From assembly GCA_002506085.1 (NCBI GenBank), contig DAWV01000008.1:81628-145627 (forward strand): a stretch of 64,000 nucleotides of DNA, in the 5' to 3' direction. Shown piece by piece: positions 17,689 to 26,108 of the stretch. The notes beneath the pieces are model-generated. The model was not told the DNA's origin. It saw only the letters and a program-made list of their open reading frames with translations, and made no database searches. A program made the translations under genes and the position numbers. Source of the stretch: Methanocorpusculaceae archaeon UBA425. Its GTDB lineage: Archaea; Halobacteriota; Methanomicrobia; Methanomicrobiales; Methanocorpusculaceae. Numbering within the stretch: the first letter of the stretch is position 1; each line of letters begins with the position of its first letter.

Positions 17689-19146
17689 TTACTTCTTTTC
17701 TTCTTCATTGTCTGACCAGCAGGTAACACCTTTCGTGTTACTCAGGCAGGATGCGTGGAACACAGGTTCCTCGACGCCGTCTGCTTTCTGGTCGAAGTAG
17801 TCTTTGAGTGCTTCGAAGGCGTGTTTACCAAGGAGGAGTAAGACACCCATGTTGAAGATACCCATAAATGCCTGGAATGTGTCTGCGAGATCCCATGCAA
17901 GACCCATGGACATCATGGATGCGATGAAGACCATCAAGACAATAGCACAACGGAGAACGACTACTGCACCTTTTTTGTTGGTGAGGAACTTGGTGTTCGT
18001 TTCACTCATGGAGTAATAGCTGATCAGACTGCTGAATGCAAAGACGAGCATAAAGGCTGCAATGATGTAAGGACCGGCGATACCAAGGAAGGTGGAACTC
18101 ATTGCTTCCTGGACGAGAGCTGCTCCGGAGACCGGAATGCCGGCGTATCCGGGGTATGCCACGTTCGTGTAGATGATTACAACGAAGGCAGTTGCGGAAC
18201 AAACAACGATTGTATCGATTAAGACACCGACGGACTGCATAAGTCCCTGCTTTACCGGGTGTTTGACTTCTGCGGAAGAGGAGACGTTCGGGATAGAACC
18301 GATACCGGCTTCGTTCGAGAAGACACCACGCTTCAGACCCCACATGATTGCAGCTCCGACTCCTCCGCCGACGAACGCCTGAACGCCGAACGCATAGGAG
18401 AAGATGGTTTCAATGACGAGAGAAACCTGGGTGAAGTTGACAAGGACGATTATGAGACACAGTACGAGCCAGAGAATTGCCATCGCCGGAACGAGCCAGG
18501 TCGAAACTTTGGCTACACGTTTGATTCCGCCAAAGACGACAAGGGCCGCAAGGACGGTAATGATTACCGCGAAGACAATCTGGTCAGTCTTGAATGCATT
18601 GGTAAAGGCAAGGGTCGCTGTGTTTGCCTGAACCCCTATGAACATCAGACCATAGGTGAAGATAATGAGAATTGCGATAAAAGCGGCGAACTTGGGTTTG
18701 CCGAGACCGTTTTTGATGTAAAATGCCGGACCGCCGTGATACTGGCCGTCTGCTTTCTTTTCTTTGTAAATCTGACCAACCGTTGTTTCAACGAAACTGG
18801 TTGCCGCACCGATAAATGCGAAGATCCACATCCAGAAAATAGCTCCGGGACCACCCATGACTATTGCCACGGCCACTCCGGCAATGTTACCCACACCGAT
18901 GCGGGCACCCATACTTACACAGAATGCCTGGAAGGATGAGATGGTTTGTTTACCTTTTTGTGCACGGATGCCGGTAAACGCAACCCTGCATGATTCACCC
19001 AGACGATTGATCTGGACGCCTCTTGATTTGATGGTAAAGTATAGACCAATACCAATCAGGAATACGAATGCTATATACCAGGCATACGTATTGATGACGC
19101 CGTTGATTGATGCAACGGTATCATTAATCACCTCTAAAACACTCAT
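17689..19146 (-). CDS. Sodium:alanine/glycine symporter, AGCS family
   Basis: A 485-residue membrane transporter with about ten to eleven hydrophobic segments. Family features include ISSFQAFCVSMGARIGVGNIAGVA (near 60-83), GGPGAIFWMW, GGPAFYIKNGLG and the conserved GLKRGVFSNEAGIGS block (about 268-282). AGCS proteins import alanine or glycine with sodium. The cytoplasmic tail carries three cysteines (HASCLSNTKGVTCW plus an upstream region). Monocistronic by its surroundings. Substrate choice between alanine and glycine cannot be decided here. Confidence 0.9.
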   Translation of the reverse strand: MSVLEVINDTVASINGVINTYAWYIAFVFLIGIGLYFTIKSRGVQINRLGESCRVAFTGIRAQKGKQTISSFQAFCVSMGARIGVGNIAGVAVAIVMGGPGAIFWMWIFAFIGAATSFVETTVGQIYKEKKADGQYHGGPAFYIKNGLGKPKFAAFIAILIIFTYGLMFIGVQANTATLAFTNAFKTDQIVFAVIITVLAALVVFGGIKRVAKVSTWLVPAMAILWLVLCLIIVLVNFTQVSLVIETIFSYAFGVQAFVGGGVGAAIMWGLKRGVFSNEAGIGSIPNVSSSAEVKHPVKQGLMQSVGVLIDTIVVCSATAFVVIIYTNVAYPGYAGIPVSGAALVQEAMSSTFLGIAGPYIIAAFMLVFAFSSLISYYSMSETNTKFLTNKKGAVVVLRCAIVLMVFIASMMSMGLAWDLADTFQAFMGIFNMGVLLLLGKHAFEALKDYFDQKADGVEEPVFHASCLSNTKGVTCWSDNEEEKK

Positions 19147-19362
19147 GAGTTAAATCGTTTCTCTACAATCATAATTAACCCCTCAGATACGTTATGCTGA
19201 ACTCTGTCTCCGGAAATAATGATTTAAAATAGAATATTTCCCAATTCCGGCATTCAGAAGGAGCCGGGAATCTCTATGAGCCGGACGGGATGCTGTCGGA
19301 TGTTCTCCGGGATGGATAGCAAAACGCGGGGAACTGCCCGGAGACTAAAAAGAGATTAGAGA

Positions 19363-19680
19363 TTAGAATGAGTCGAGCGAGACACTGCCGAAGTCATCTG
19401 ACTTTGCCGGCGTGGTGATGCCGAATGCGGACTGACCTGCCCAGGATTCGAGAGAATTGGCAACCGAGACCATGTAATCCAGAATGTCTATCGAGAGTTC
19501 GTGTTTTGCTTTACTTGCCTGCATCTGTTCGGCAAGGAACCGGATTTTTTCCGGGGATTCCATTCTGAGTTTGGCAAGCGAAATCACACACATATATATG
19601 CGGGTCAGATTCCGGTCGGTTCCTGTGATTGTATCGAAGAACGCCCGGAGAACCTGTGCCTGATAGACTTCACTTCCCAT
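19363..19680 (-). CDS. Small helical protein of unknown function
   Basis: A 105-residue product, mostly alpha-helical by composition (FLAEQMQASKAKHELSIDILDYM), no cysteines, no signal or membrane segment. The family is not recognised. The 216-base region between it and the transporter shows no further coding signal. Upstream lies the hairpin array at 19741. Confidence 0.5.
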   Translation of the reverse strand: MGSEVYQAQVLRAFFDTITGTDRNLTRIYMCVISLAKLRMESPEKIRFLAEQMQASKAKHELSIDILDYMVSVANSLESWAGQSAFGITTPAKSDDFGSVSLDSF

Positions 19681-19740
19681 AAGTATTCTACATTGGTGAG
19701 TTATCCATTATATACGTTTGCCAAAAATTGAGGGGGCGGA

Positions 19741-19974
19741 TGCGAAGCGGCCGACCTTAGCTGAGGCGGACCGGTTCATAGGACCGGGCCGCTCACTCGC
19801 AAACTGTCAGTTTGGTCGCAAGGCAAAGCCTTGGTCGCAAATCAGAGATTTGCTCCGCTAAGACCGCTCTTACGGAGCGGTCCGCCTCCGCTGAGGCCGC
19901 CACTACGTGGCAGCCCGCTCACTCGCAAACTTTCAGTTTGCTCCGCTGAGGGCGAGCCTGTCGGCTCACCCCGC
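19741..19974 (+). repeat. Hairpin array 2
   Basis: In order: a GGACCGG/CCGG-type hairpin, CAAACT-gtc-AGTTTG, CAAGGC-aaa-GCCTTG, CAAATC-aga-GATTTG, GACCGCTC-ttac-G-GAGCGGTC, GCcGCCA-ctacg-TGGCaGC, CAAACT-ttc-AGTTTG, and GGGCGAGCC-tgtc-GGCTCACCC. Units are joined by GTCG or by CTCCGCT(A/G)AG-G, and type-B units end in CCCGC or CCGC. Fills most of the 357-base gap before RIO2. Open frames crossing it (for example 19831-20016) are by-products of the repeats. Confidence 0.85.
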
Positions 19975-20037
19975 CACAGTAATACCGTCCCATGCAATCA
20001 TCTATTTGTCCCATAACTCCCAAATGGTACATCAACA

Positions 20038-20895
20038 ATGCCAATAGACGCAGACGTAATAAAATCCCTCCATAAATATGAAATACGCATCCTTCACGTC
20101 CTCGAACGAATGATGAAGCATTACCAGTGGGTCCCCGAAGACGACCTCCGGGCAGCCGTCAAACTCTCCCCTGCCGAAATGAAATACCGGCTCGGAAACC
20201 TCATCTACCGTGACCTCATCCGCTCCGACTCCGTCCCCTACAAAGGCTACACGCTCATATTCGCCGGCTACGACGCCCTCGCCCTCTCCGACTTAGCCGC
20301 AAAAAAGACCATATCCGCCCTTGGAAATAAAGTCGCCGTCGGCAAAGAATCTGAAATCTACGAAGCCCTCGGATTCGGCGTCGTCATCCTCAAACTCCAC
20401 AAAGTAGGGCAGCGCTCCTTCCAGACACTCCGTAACAACCGGGAATACATGCCTGAGGCCACCCACTGTCCCTGGATCTTCGCCTCCGCATGCTCGGCAT
20501 CCCGGGAATATGAAGCCCTCAAAGCCCTTAACGGCAAAGTCAAAGTCCCCGTCCCCATTGATATAAACCGTCACTGTATCGTCATGTCCCTCGTCCCGGG
20601 AGCCAACCTCTTCCGCTGCATCCTCGAAGACCCTGACAAAGTGTACCGGGAAATCCTCGAAGAAGTGAAAAAAGCCTATGACGCCGGCTACATCCACGGT
20701 GACCTGTCCGAATACAATATCATGTACGACGGTGAAACCATCTGCTTAATCGACTGGCCCCAGTGGATACCCCCCAACCATCAGAACGCGGACGCGACAC
20801 TACGGCACGACCTCGACACCGTCATCACCTTCTTCGCGAAAAAATACCAGACCGCCTACGACCTTGAAGAGGCAATCCGCTTCGTAAGAACATGA
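20038..20895 (+). CDS. rio2: RIO2-type atypical protein kinase
   Basis: A 285-residue protein, normal RIO2 length. An N-terminal winged helix (about 1-90) precedes the RIO kinase domain: nucleotide loop GKESEIYEA (102-110), Lys119 in VILKLHKVG, catalytic HGDLSEYN (220-227, Asp222) and metal-binding LIDWPQW (Asp239). RIO2 acts in maturation of the small ribosomal subunit. The stop overlaps the next gene's ATG (ATGA), so it is coupled to the DUF460 protein, an arrangement that suggests a shared role in RNA or ribosome processing. Confidence 0.93.
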   Translation: MPIDADVIKSLHKYEIRILHVLERMMKHYQWVPEDDLRAAVKLSPAEMKYRLGNLIYRDLIRSDSVPYKGYTLIFAGYDALALSDLAAKKTISALGNKVAVGKESEIYEALGFGVVILKLHKVGQRSFQTLRNNREYMPEATHCPWIFASACSASREYEALKALNGKVKVPVPIDINRHCIVMSLVPGANLFRCILEDPDKVYREILEEVKKAYDAGYIHGDLSEYNIMYDGETICLIDWPQWIPPNHQNADATLRHDLDTVITFFAKKYQTAYDLEEAIRFVRT

Positions 20896-23180
20896 ACTCA
20901 CTTGTATTCGGCATCGAAACAATCCCCGGATTTACCGAAAACGGCAGACCCCGCCCGCATTATGCCCTCGTGCGGGTTTCCGACCGCCGAATAGAATCAG
21001 AAGAAAAAAACATCCCCCTCTCCCGCCTTCTCCGGATAATCGACACCGAGCGTCCGGCAATACTTGCCGTCGGCAATATCCGCGACGCAACTGCCGACTT
21101 AGCCGGCTTATATGAAATACTGGACGAACTACCGTTCGGAACAAAACTCGTCCAGATCTCCGGAGACGGCATACGAATGGACCCGGTCGCAAAAATCGCC
21201 GAGCGGTATAATCTCCGGTTCGATAAGACCAACCCCATGGAAGAAGCGAAGACTGCCGCCCTCATCGCATCGTTCGGCGGAGGATACGAACTTCTCACAT
21301 ACGAAGACGTCACGACCCTGACCATCTTCCCGGCGGGCCCCCTTCTCCGCACGCACCGCCGGCACGTCCGCAAGATGCATGAAGCAGTACAATCCCGGTC
21401 CCGCGAAATCGAGGCAAAACTTTCCGCAAAAGGGCTGTCATATCTCATCACATCCCGCCGGGTTTTTCGCGGCGGCAGCATGACCGTATTCATGGTCAAA
21501 GCTCCGCGGACCGAGGTGCCCGTCTCCTCCCGCAAATCCGGAGGGATTATTGTCCGGGTTTCCGGGAAGAGAAAAGAGAAGCCGGCATTTGTATCGCTCT
21601 CGAAAAAACCCGCATATATAATAGTGGGAATCGACCCCGGGACAACCGCGGGTATCGCCGCCCTGAATCTGGACGGGGACCTGATTCATCTATCGAGTTC
21701 GCGGGTTCTCAATCCGGCGGAGATCATCTCCGTCATCTCCGGAATCGGCAAGCCGGTTTTAATCGCAACGGACAAAGCGGATATCCCGTCCGGAGTCGAG
21801 AAGATCCGGCGGGCGTTCTCGGCTGCCGCATGGACGCCGGCGAAGGACGTGCTGATTAAAGATAAGTATGAACTGGTTGAGGGCTACCTGTTTTCCAACG
21901 ACCATGAGCGGGATGCTCTTTCTGCGGCGGTTTGCGCATACCGGAGTTATGCAAACAAATTCGATTCCGTCCGGAAGAGAATGCCGCCGGGAACGGACTT
22001 CGATGTGGTCCGTGCAGGAATAATCCGCGGGCTTTCCCTTGAACAGATTATTGCCGGCATTGAAAACCCCGAAGAGGCGCCGGCGGAACCGGAGATAATC
22101 CCGACCGAGCTGGTCTTCGATGAAAAGGATGAACATATCGCACGGCTCGAGGAAACGATAACAAAGCTTCGTAAACTCGCCGGGAGTTTATCGGAAGAAG
22201 TGGAAGTAAAAGACAAAGCGATTTCCGCTCTGCAGAAACAGCTTGTTTTAGAGAGAGACGCCCGGGAACAGGAGGTTCTGTCATCCGAGGAGATTTCTTC
22301 CCGCGATACGGAGCTTAGCCAGGTGAAGAAGGCACTCCATAAAGAGGAACGCAGAACGAAGAATCTGCGGGTCAGTTTAGAGCGGATGAAGCATTTTATC
22401 TCCCTGCAGGCAGGTGACGGATGCACTGCCCTGAAGGTTCTGCCACTTCTGGCAAAGGACCCCGTGAAAAGTCTGGACGATGAGATGGGAATCGGCGAAG
22501 AGGATATTTTGTATGTGCTGAAGATTGATGGATGGGGGAAATCCGTTGTCCGTGACCTTGCCGAGGCGAAAATCGGAGCGGTCATTCTTCCGCGTCTGAC
22601 TTTCCAGCGGGCACAGAGCCAGAATCTGATTGAGGAGTTCCGGGATGCCGGCATTCCGATTCTGGACGGCACGACCCTTTCCCCCCGGGTGAAGGGGAAG
22701 ATCGGCGTTGTTGACACCGCAGGATATGAAGCAGCTCTTGCCGGATGGAAAGAGACGCAGGTTGTCTACAATAATGAGAAGAAGCTTGGGCAGATTCATG
22801 GAATGGTGGATGAATACCGGGTTCTGCGGGAGAAGGATGTCCGGGAGAAGGGCATTGATCCGGATCTGGTGTTTGAGGTAGAGAAACCGGAACCCGAACC
22901 GGTTCCCGCCCCAAAGAGGGAAAAACAGACATTCATGTCGAAACCGGAGAGACCGGAGATTGAACCGGCCGCCCCAAAAAAAGAGGAGAAACCGGTTCCA
23001 AAACCAAAACCGGTATCGAAACCGGCGCCGGCGCCTCTTCCGAAAAAGCAGAAGCCTGTGCCGAAACCGGCTCCCGCAAAGAAACCTGACGAAAAAGACA
23101 GTGAGAAGCCTGCCTCGCATGTTTTATTCGGCGTGCTGTCCGAGTATCGTGCAGAACGAAAAAAGGAGCTGAAAAAATAA
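20892..23180 (+). CDS. DUF460 protein (RNase H-like fold, predicted nuclease)
   Basis: A 762-residue protein of the archaeal DUF460/COG2433 type. An N-terminal RNase H-related region (FGIETIPGF) and a second one around 245-350 (IIVGIDPGTTAGIAALNLDG) are followed by a coiled coil (about 415-500) and a C-terminal domain (to about 660). It ends in a Pro/Lys-rich low-complexity tail (about 660-740) built of KPxPKP-like repeats, probably disordered. Start overlaps RIO2; stop overlaps the next start as TAATG. Nuclease activity for the family is predicted, not something I can confirm from the sequence. Confidence 0.8.
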   Translation: MNSLVFGIETIPGFTENGRPRPHYALVRVSDRRIESEEKNIPLSRLLRIIDTERPAILAVGNIRDATADLAGLYEILDELPFGTKLVQISGDGIRMDPVAKIAERYNLRFDKTNPMEEAKTAALIASFGGGYELLTYEDVTTLTIFPAGPLLRTHRRHVRKMHEAVQSRSREIEAKLSAKGLSYLITSRRVFRGGSMTVFMVKAPRTEVPVSSRKSGGIIVRVSGKRKEKPAFVSLSKKPAYIIVGIDPGTTAGIAALNLDGDLIHLSSSRVLNPAEIISVISGIGKPVLIATDKADIPSGVEKIRRAFSAAAWTPAKDVLIKDKYELVEGYLFSNDHERDALSAAVCAYRSYANKFDSVRKRMPPGTDFDVVRAGIIRGLSLEQIIAGIENPEEAPAEPEIIPTELVFDEKDEHIARLEETITKLRKLAGSLSEEVEVKDKAISALQKQLVLERDAREQEVLSSEEISSRDTELSQVKKALHKEERRTKNLRVSLERMKHFISLQAGDGCTALKVLPLLAKDPVKSLDDEMGIGEEDILYVLKIDGWGKSVVRDLAEAKIGAVILPRLTFQRAQSQNLIEEFRDAGIPILDGTTLSPRVKGKIGVVDTAGYEAALAGWKETQVVYNNEKKLGQIHGMVDEYRVLREKDVREKGIDPDLVFEVEKPEPEPVPAPKREKQTFMSKPERPEIEPAAPKKEEKPVPKPKPVSKPAPAPLPKKQKPVPKPAPAKKPDEKDSEKPASHVLFGVLSEYRAERKKELKK

Positions 23181-24040
23181 TGGATGACCGTGCTCTTCTG
23201 GATACGATCCGGGATTTAATCGGAACCGAGGAAACAGCCGATGACTGCGCATCGTTTGAGCTGCCTGACAGTACGATACTTGTATCGAGTACCGATATGC
23301 TGCATGAAACGACCGATTTCCCGATAGGGATGACGGAGTTTGAAAAAGGCTGGATGAGTGTCGCGGTTACGTTATCGGATATCGCCAGCTGCGGGGCACA
23401 GCCGATCCAGGTTCTGGCGGCGGTCGGTCTGGATGATCCGAAACGACTGGTTCCGTTTATGGAAGGTGCGGTTTCCTGCGCAAAACGGTTCGGGGCGAAG
23501 ATTGCCGGCGGGGATATCGATAGTCACCGGGAATTTACGGTGGTGACGACCGGGTTCGGGATTGTGGATAAGAAATTCTACTGCCGGCGGTCCGGCGCTT
23601 CGGCAGGCGATGCGGTCTGCGTTACCGGAACACCCGGATGTGCGATGGCGGGACTCAACGGGGATGAACGATACCGGGCTCATCTGCTGACCCCCGTCCC
23701 GCAGGTCGAGGCAGGACAGCTTATCGCCCGTGCGGGCGCCTCCTCAATGATGGATGTATCTGACGGTCTCGCCATCTCTCTTTATGATATGTCGGAGGCA
23801 TCCAATGTCGGGTTCGAACTTGATTCGAGCCGGTTTAAGCTCCCTGATGTCAGTTCCGGGTCTGCTATGGAGTATTATCTCTACGGGGGCGGAGACTTCG
23901 GGCTTTTGTTCTGTATACCGCCGGCAGGTTTATCGGGGCTTGATGTGAAATACACCGTGCTTGGAAACGTCGTATCGGAAAAAGGCGTATGGTGCGATGG
24001 AAAGGTTCTGGAAAAAAGAGGGTATGCCCATCACTGGTGA
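23180..24040 (+). CDS. thiL: Thiamine-monophosphate kinase-like AIR-synthase family protein
   Basis: A 286-residue protein with the ThiL/PurM fold: DDCASF near the start, STDMLHETTDFP (about 38-49), the WMSVAVTLSDIASCGAQP block (about 57-74), AGGDIDSH and a C-terminal MMDVSDGLAISLYDM motif. ThiL phosphorylates thiamine monophosphate to the diphosphate. It is somewhat shorter than bacterial ThiL. Third gene of a tightly overlapping operon after RIO2 and DUF460, and its 3' end overlaps the convergent UPF0146 gene by 10 bases. Confidence 0.8.
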   Translation: MDDRALLDTIRDLIGTEETADDCASFELPDSTILVSSTDMLHETTDFPIGMTEFEKGWMSVAVTLSDIASCGAQPIQVLAAVGLDDPKRLVPFMEGAVSCAKRFGAKIAGGDIDSHREFTVVTTGFGIVDKKFYCRRSGASAGDAVCVTGTPGCAMAGLNGDERYRAHLLTPVPQVEAGQLIARAGASSMMDVSDGLAISLYDMSEASNVGFELDSSRFKLPDVSSGSAMEYYLYGGGDFGLLFCIPPAGLSGLDVKYTVLGNVVSEKGVWCDGKVLEKRGYAHHW

Positions 24041-24420
24041 ACATACCGGTGGAGCATGACCCCGTCGACATCTATTTTTTCCCCGCCGTCTTCATAGAGT
24101 TCAAAACCCAGATGATACACAATCAGATCTGATCCAACTGTTTTCGCGAGCCGGATGAGTGCCGGAACGATTTCCAATCCTGGACGGACGGCATAGATTA
24201 CGTCAGCATGGTAGTAGGACAAGACCGGTTCTACGCAGTCATCAACGACTGAGGGCACATCGACATCAGGATAGGCATGGACATCCGTGCAGAGAATCGG
24301 GGTTCCCGCATCCATAAGAATCCTGGCGGCAATGGTTTTTCCACCGAACCCCACTTCCACCGCGGAACGGTAATTATCTTTAATATAGTGCCCGACAGTG
24401 ATCTCGATTTTGTTTATCAT
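24031..24420 (-). CDS. UPF0146 family protein
   Basis: A 129-residue protein matching the archaeal UPF0146 pattern: AVEVGFGGKTIAARIL (about 19-35), ILCTDVHAYPDVDVP, and a Rossmann-like ordering of strands similar to a small methyltransferase core. Biochemical role unknown. It is divergent from archaemetzincin across only 42 bases (an AT-rich region, presumably back-to-back promoters) and convergent with the ThiL-like gene. Confidence 0.8.
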   Translation of the reverse strand: MINKIEITVGHYIKDNYRSAVEVGFGGKTIAARILMDAGTPILCTDVHAYPDVDVPSVVDDCVEPVLSYYHADVIYAVRPGLEIVPALIRLAKTVGSDLIVYHLGFELYEDGGEKIDVDGVMLHRYVHQ

Positions 24421-24462
24421 TTACGTAAGTTTATAGATTTAAACAGTGATATAACTACAACT

Positions 24463-25068
24463 ATGGGGATACATCTTTTCTGGGACAGCCGCGTGCCGAT
24501 TGGGCTTTCCCGCCCGGTTTCAGAAGAACTGTCGGCGGTTCTTGAGATGCCGGTATCACGGATAGACAATGGTATTTTTCCGCTCGAAGGTTTTGATCCG
24601 GTCCGGAATCAGTATGATGCGGTGAAAATCCTGACAAAACTCGATATGTTCCGCAGGAGAATGCCGGGGCTCTTCAAACCGGCAGATGTCGACCTTGAAT
24701 ATTATAACAAATTTAACCATATCTATGAAAAAGTTCTGCTGGTGACACCCGCGGATCTTTATGAACCTCTCGCGGATTTTGTGTACGGACTTGCCTATCC
24801 ACGACTCGGGGTGTCGGTCGTTTCACCGTACCGTCTCAAAAACGAGTTTTACGGAAGGCATGAAGATGATTCGGATCTGATTGCGAGACTTGTCAAAGAA
24901 GGGGCGCACGAAATCGGTCACCTGTTCGGGCTGGGACACTGTGATAATCCTGGCTGCATTATGTATTGTCCAAGGAACCTTGACGATCTGGACCGGAAAC
25001 GCAATTATTTCTGCGGGAAATGCCGGCTGCAGCTGAATGGCGATAAGGCGGAGGAGGATCTCTTTTGA
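24463..25068 (+). CDS. amzA: Archaemetzincin-type zinc metalloprotease
   Basis: From ATG 24463 a 201-residue product; longer in-frame starts would run into the divergent gene. It has the extended zinc motif HEIGHLFGLGHC (149-160) and the family's extra cysteines in CIMYCP (165, 169) and CGKC (184, 187), which hold a second zinc. Archaemetzincins are found in archaea and some eukaryotes; the physiological substrate is not known. Its stop overlaps the TTG start of the Cas1-like gene by 4 bases, implying coupled translation. Confidence 0.92.
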   Translation: MGIHLFWDSRVPIGLSRPVSEELSAVLEMPVSRIDNGIFPLEGFDPVRNQYDAVKILTKLDMFRRRMPGLFKPADVDLEYYNKFNHIYEKVLLVTPADLYEPLADFVYGLAYPRLGVSVVSPYRLKNEFYGRHEDDSDLIARLVKEGAHEIGHLFGLGHCDNPGCIMYCPRNLDDLDRKRNYFCGKCRLQLNGDKAEEDLF

Positions 25069-26000
25069 CGATTCCCTGGGTTACTGTCTGGGGATTCGGT
25101 GCCGATATCAAATCCACGAAGGATTCCCTTCTTGTCCGGCAGGATGGGAAGGTGACGAGGTATCCTTTTGATGAGGTGAGCCATCTTCTGATTGCCGGCG
25201 GGCATTCTCTGAATACGGTCGTGCTGGAGCGTCTGGCGGAACACAGGATTTCGGTTTCATTTTTCGATGTCCACGGAAAACCGGTCGGCGGATTATATGG
25301 GGAGGGGGGACCACGGCTGTCAGCAGCGCAAAGGGAGATTCCGGTCCATAAATTTGCTATGGCGACTATTCAGGCTTCTCTCGGGGAACGGATGCGTTTT
25401 CTGAATGAACTTGCCGAGTCGGATTCGTCCGGGCTGTTTTACAAGGGCGAACTGGATATTCTGAATGCCGCACGGGACGAGCTGAATTTCCTGGTTACTC
25501 TTCCGGAGATCGGACGGGTGTTTTCGTTTACGAAGGCGATGTATTATGAGATTCTGTCCCGTGCGGTTCCGCAGACGCTTGGCTATCACCGGAGAGTTCT
25601 CCCTCCTTACCCGGATCCGGTGAATGCGATGTTTTCGCACGGATATGCTGTGTTGTATGCGACCTTTGCTCTGGCATGTACCGGCGCGGGACTGGACCTG
25701 TCACGCGGGGCTCTCTATGGGGTGATTGAGCCGGTTCCGGGAGGACGCGGGGCATGTGTGCTTGATTTGATGGAGCCGGCGATGGTTCCGATGGTCGACC
25801 GGGTTATTGTAAAAATGGCAGCCGGGGGGGCTCTTGAAGGAAAATATGAGGCTACCGGACGGTGCATACTTTCGGAGGAACTGAAGACCGAGTTCACGTC
25901 CCGGCTTCACGAGGCGATTAATCCGGCGTTAATTGAAGAGAATGTGCAGAGATATGCCGGGGCCGTGAAAAACGGCGGCGATGTCGTGCTGCATTACTGA
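25065..26000 (+). CDS. Stand-alone Cas1-family protein
   Basis: A 311-residue protein starting at TTG 25065. It has the Cas1 fold signatures: N-terminal beta domain with LLIAGGHSLNTVVLERLAEH (41-60) and VSFFDVHGKPVGGL; helical domain with PPYPDPVNAMFSHGYAVLYA (180-199), GAGLDLSRGALYG (207-219) and VLDLMEPAMVPMVDR (232-246). Cas1 integrase metal ligands are Glu, His and Asp; here Glu148 and Asp234 are plausible, but the His position (usually GFLH) reads ALYG, with Tyr218. The Arg after DLMEEF is Met240. No cas2, other cas gene, CRISPR array or DNA polymerase B is nearby. Confidence 0.85.
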   Translation: MTIPWVTVWGFGADIKSTKDSLLVRQDGKVTRYPFDEVSHLLIAGGHSLNTVVLERLAEHRISVSFFDVHGKPVGGLYGEGGPRLSAAQREIPVHKFAMATIQASLGERMRFLNELAESDSSGLFYKGELDILNAARDELNFLVTLPEIGRVFSFTKAMYYEILSRAVPQTLGYHRRVLPPYPDPVNAMFSHGYAVLYATFALACTGAGLDLSRGALYGVIEPVPGGRGACVLDLMEPAMVPMVDRVIVKMAAGGALEGKYEATGRCILSEELKTEFTSRLHEAINPALIEENVQRYAGAVKNGGDVVLHY

Positions 26001-26108
26001 TTCTGGGTTTTTCGTCTCGGTCCCGTGTCCGGGACGGAACACATAATAGTGCATCAGCCTAATTTATACATCAGATATCACCCCTCTATAAAAGGAAAGA
26101 TAAAAGAA

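Noticed and set aside
19831..20016. 61-codon frame across hairpin array 2
   Set aside because: Consists of translated repeat units (LSVCSAEGEPVGSP type); not a gene.
24277..24462. Longer start for archaemetzincin
   Set aside because: Would overlap the divergent UPF0146 gene and adds residues absent from the family; ATG 24463 fits.
25065..26000. CRISPR adaptation module
   Set aside because: No array of regularly spaced repeats, no cas2 and no effector genes in the window; the Cas1 homologue stands alone.
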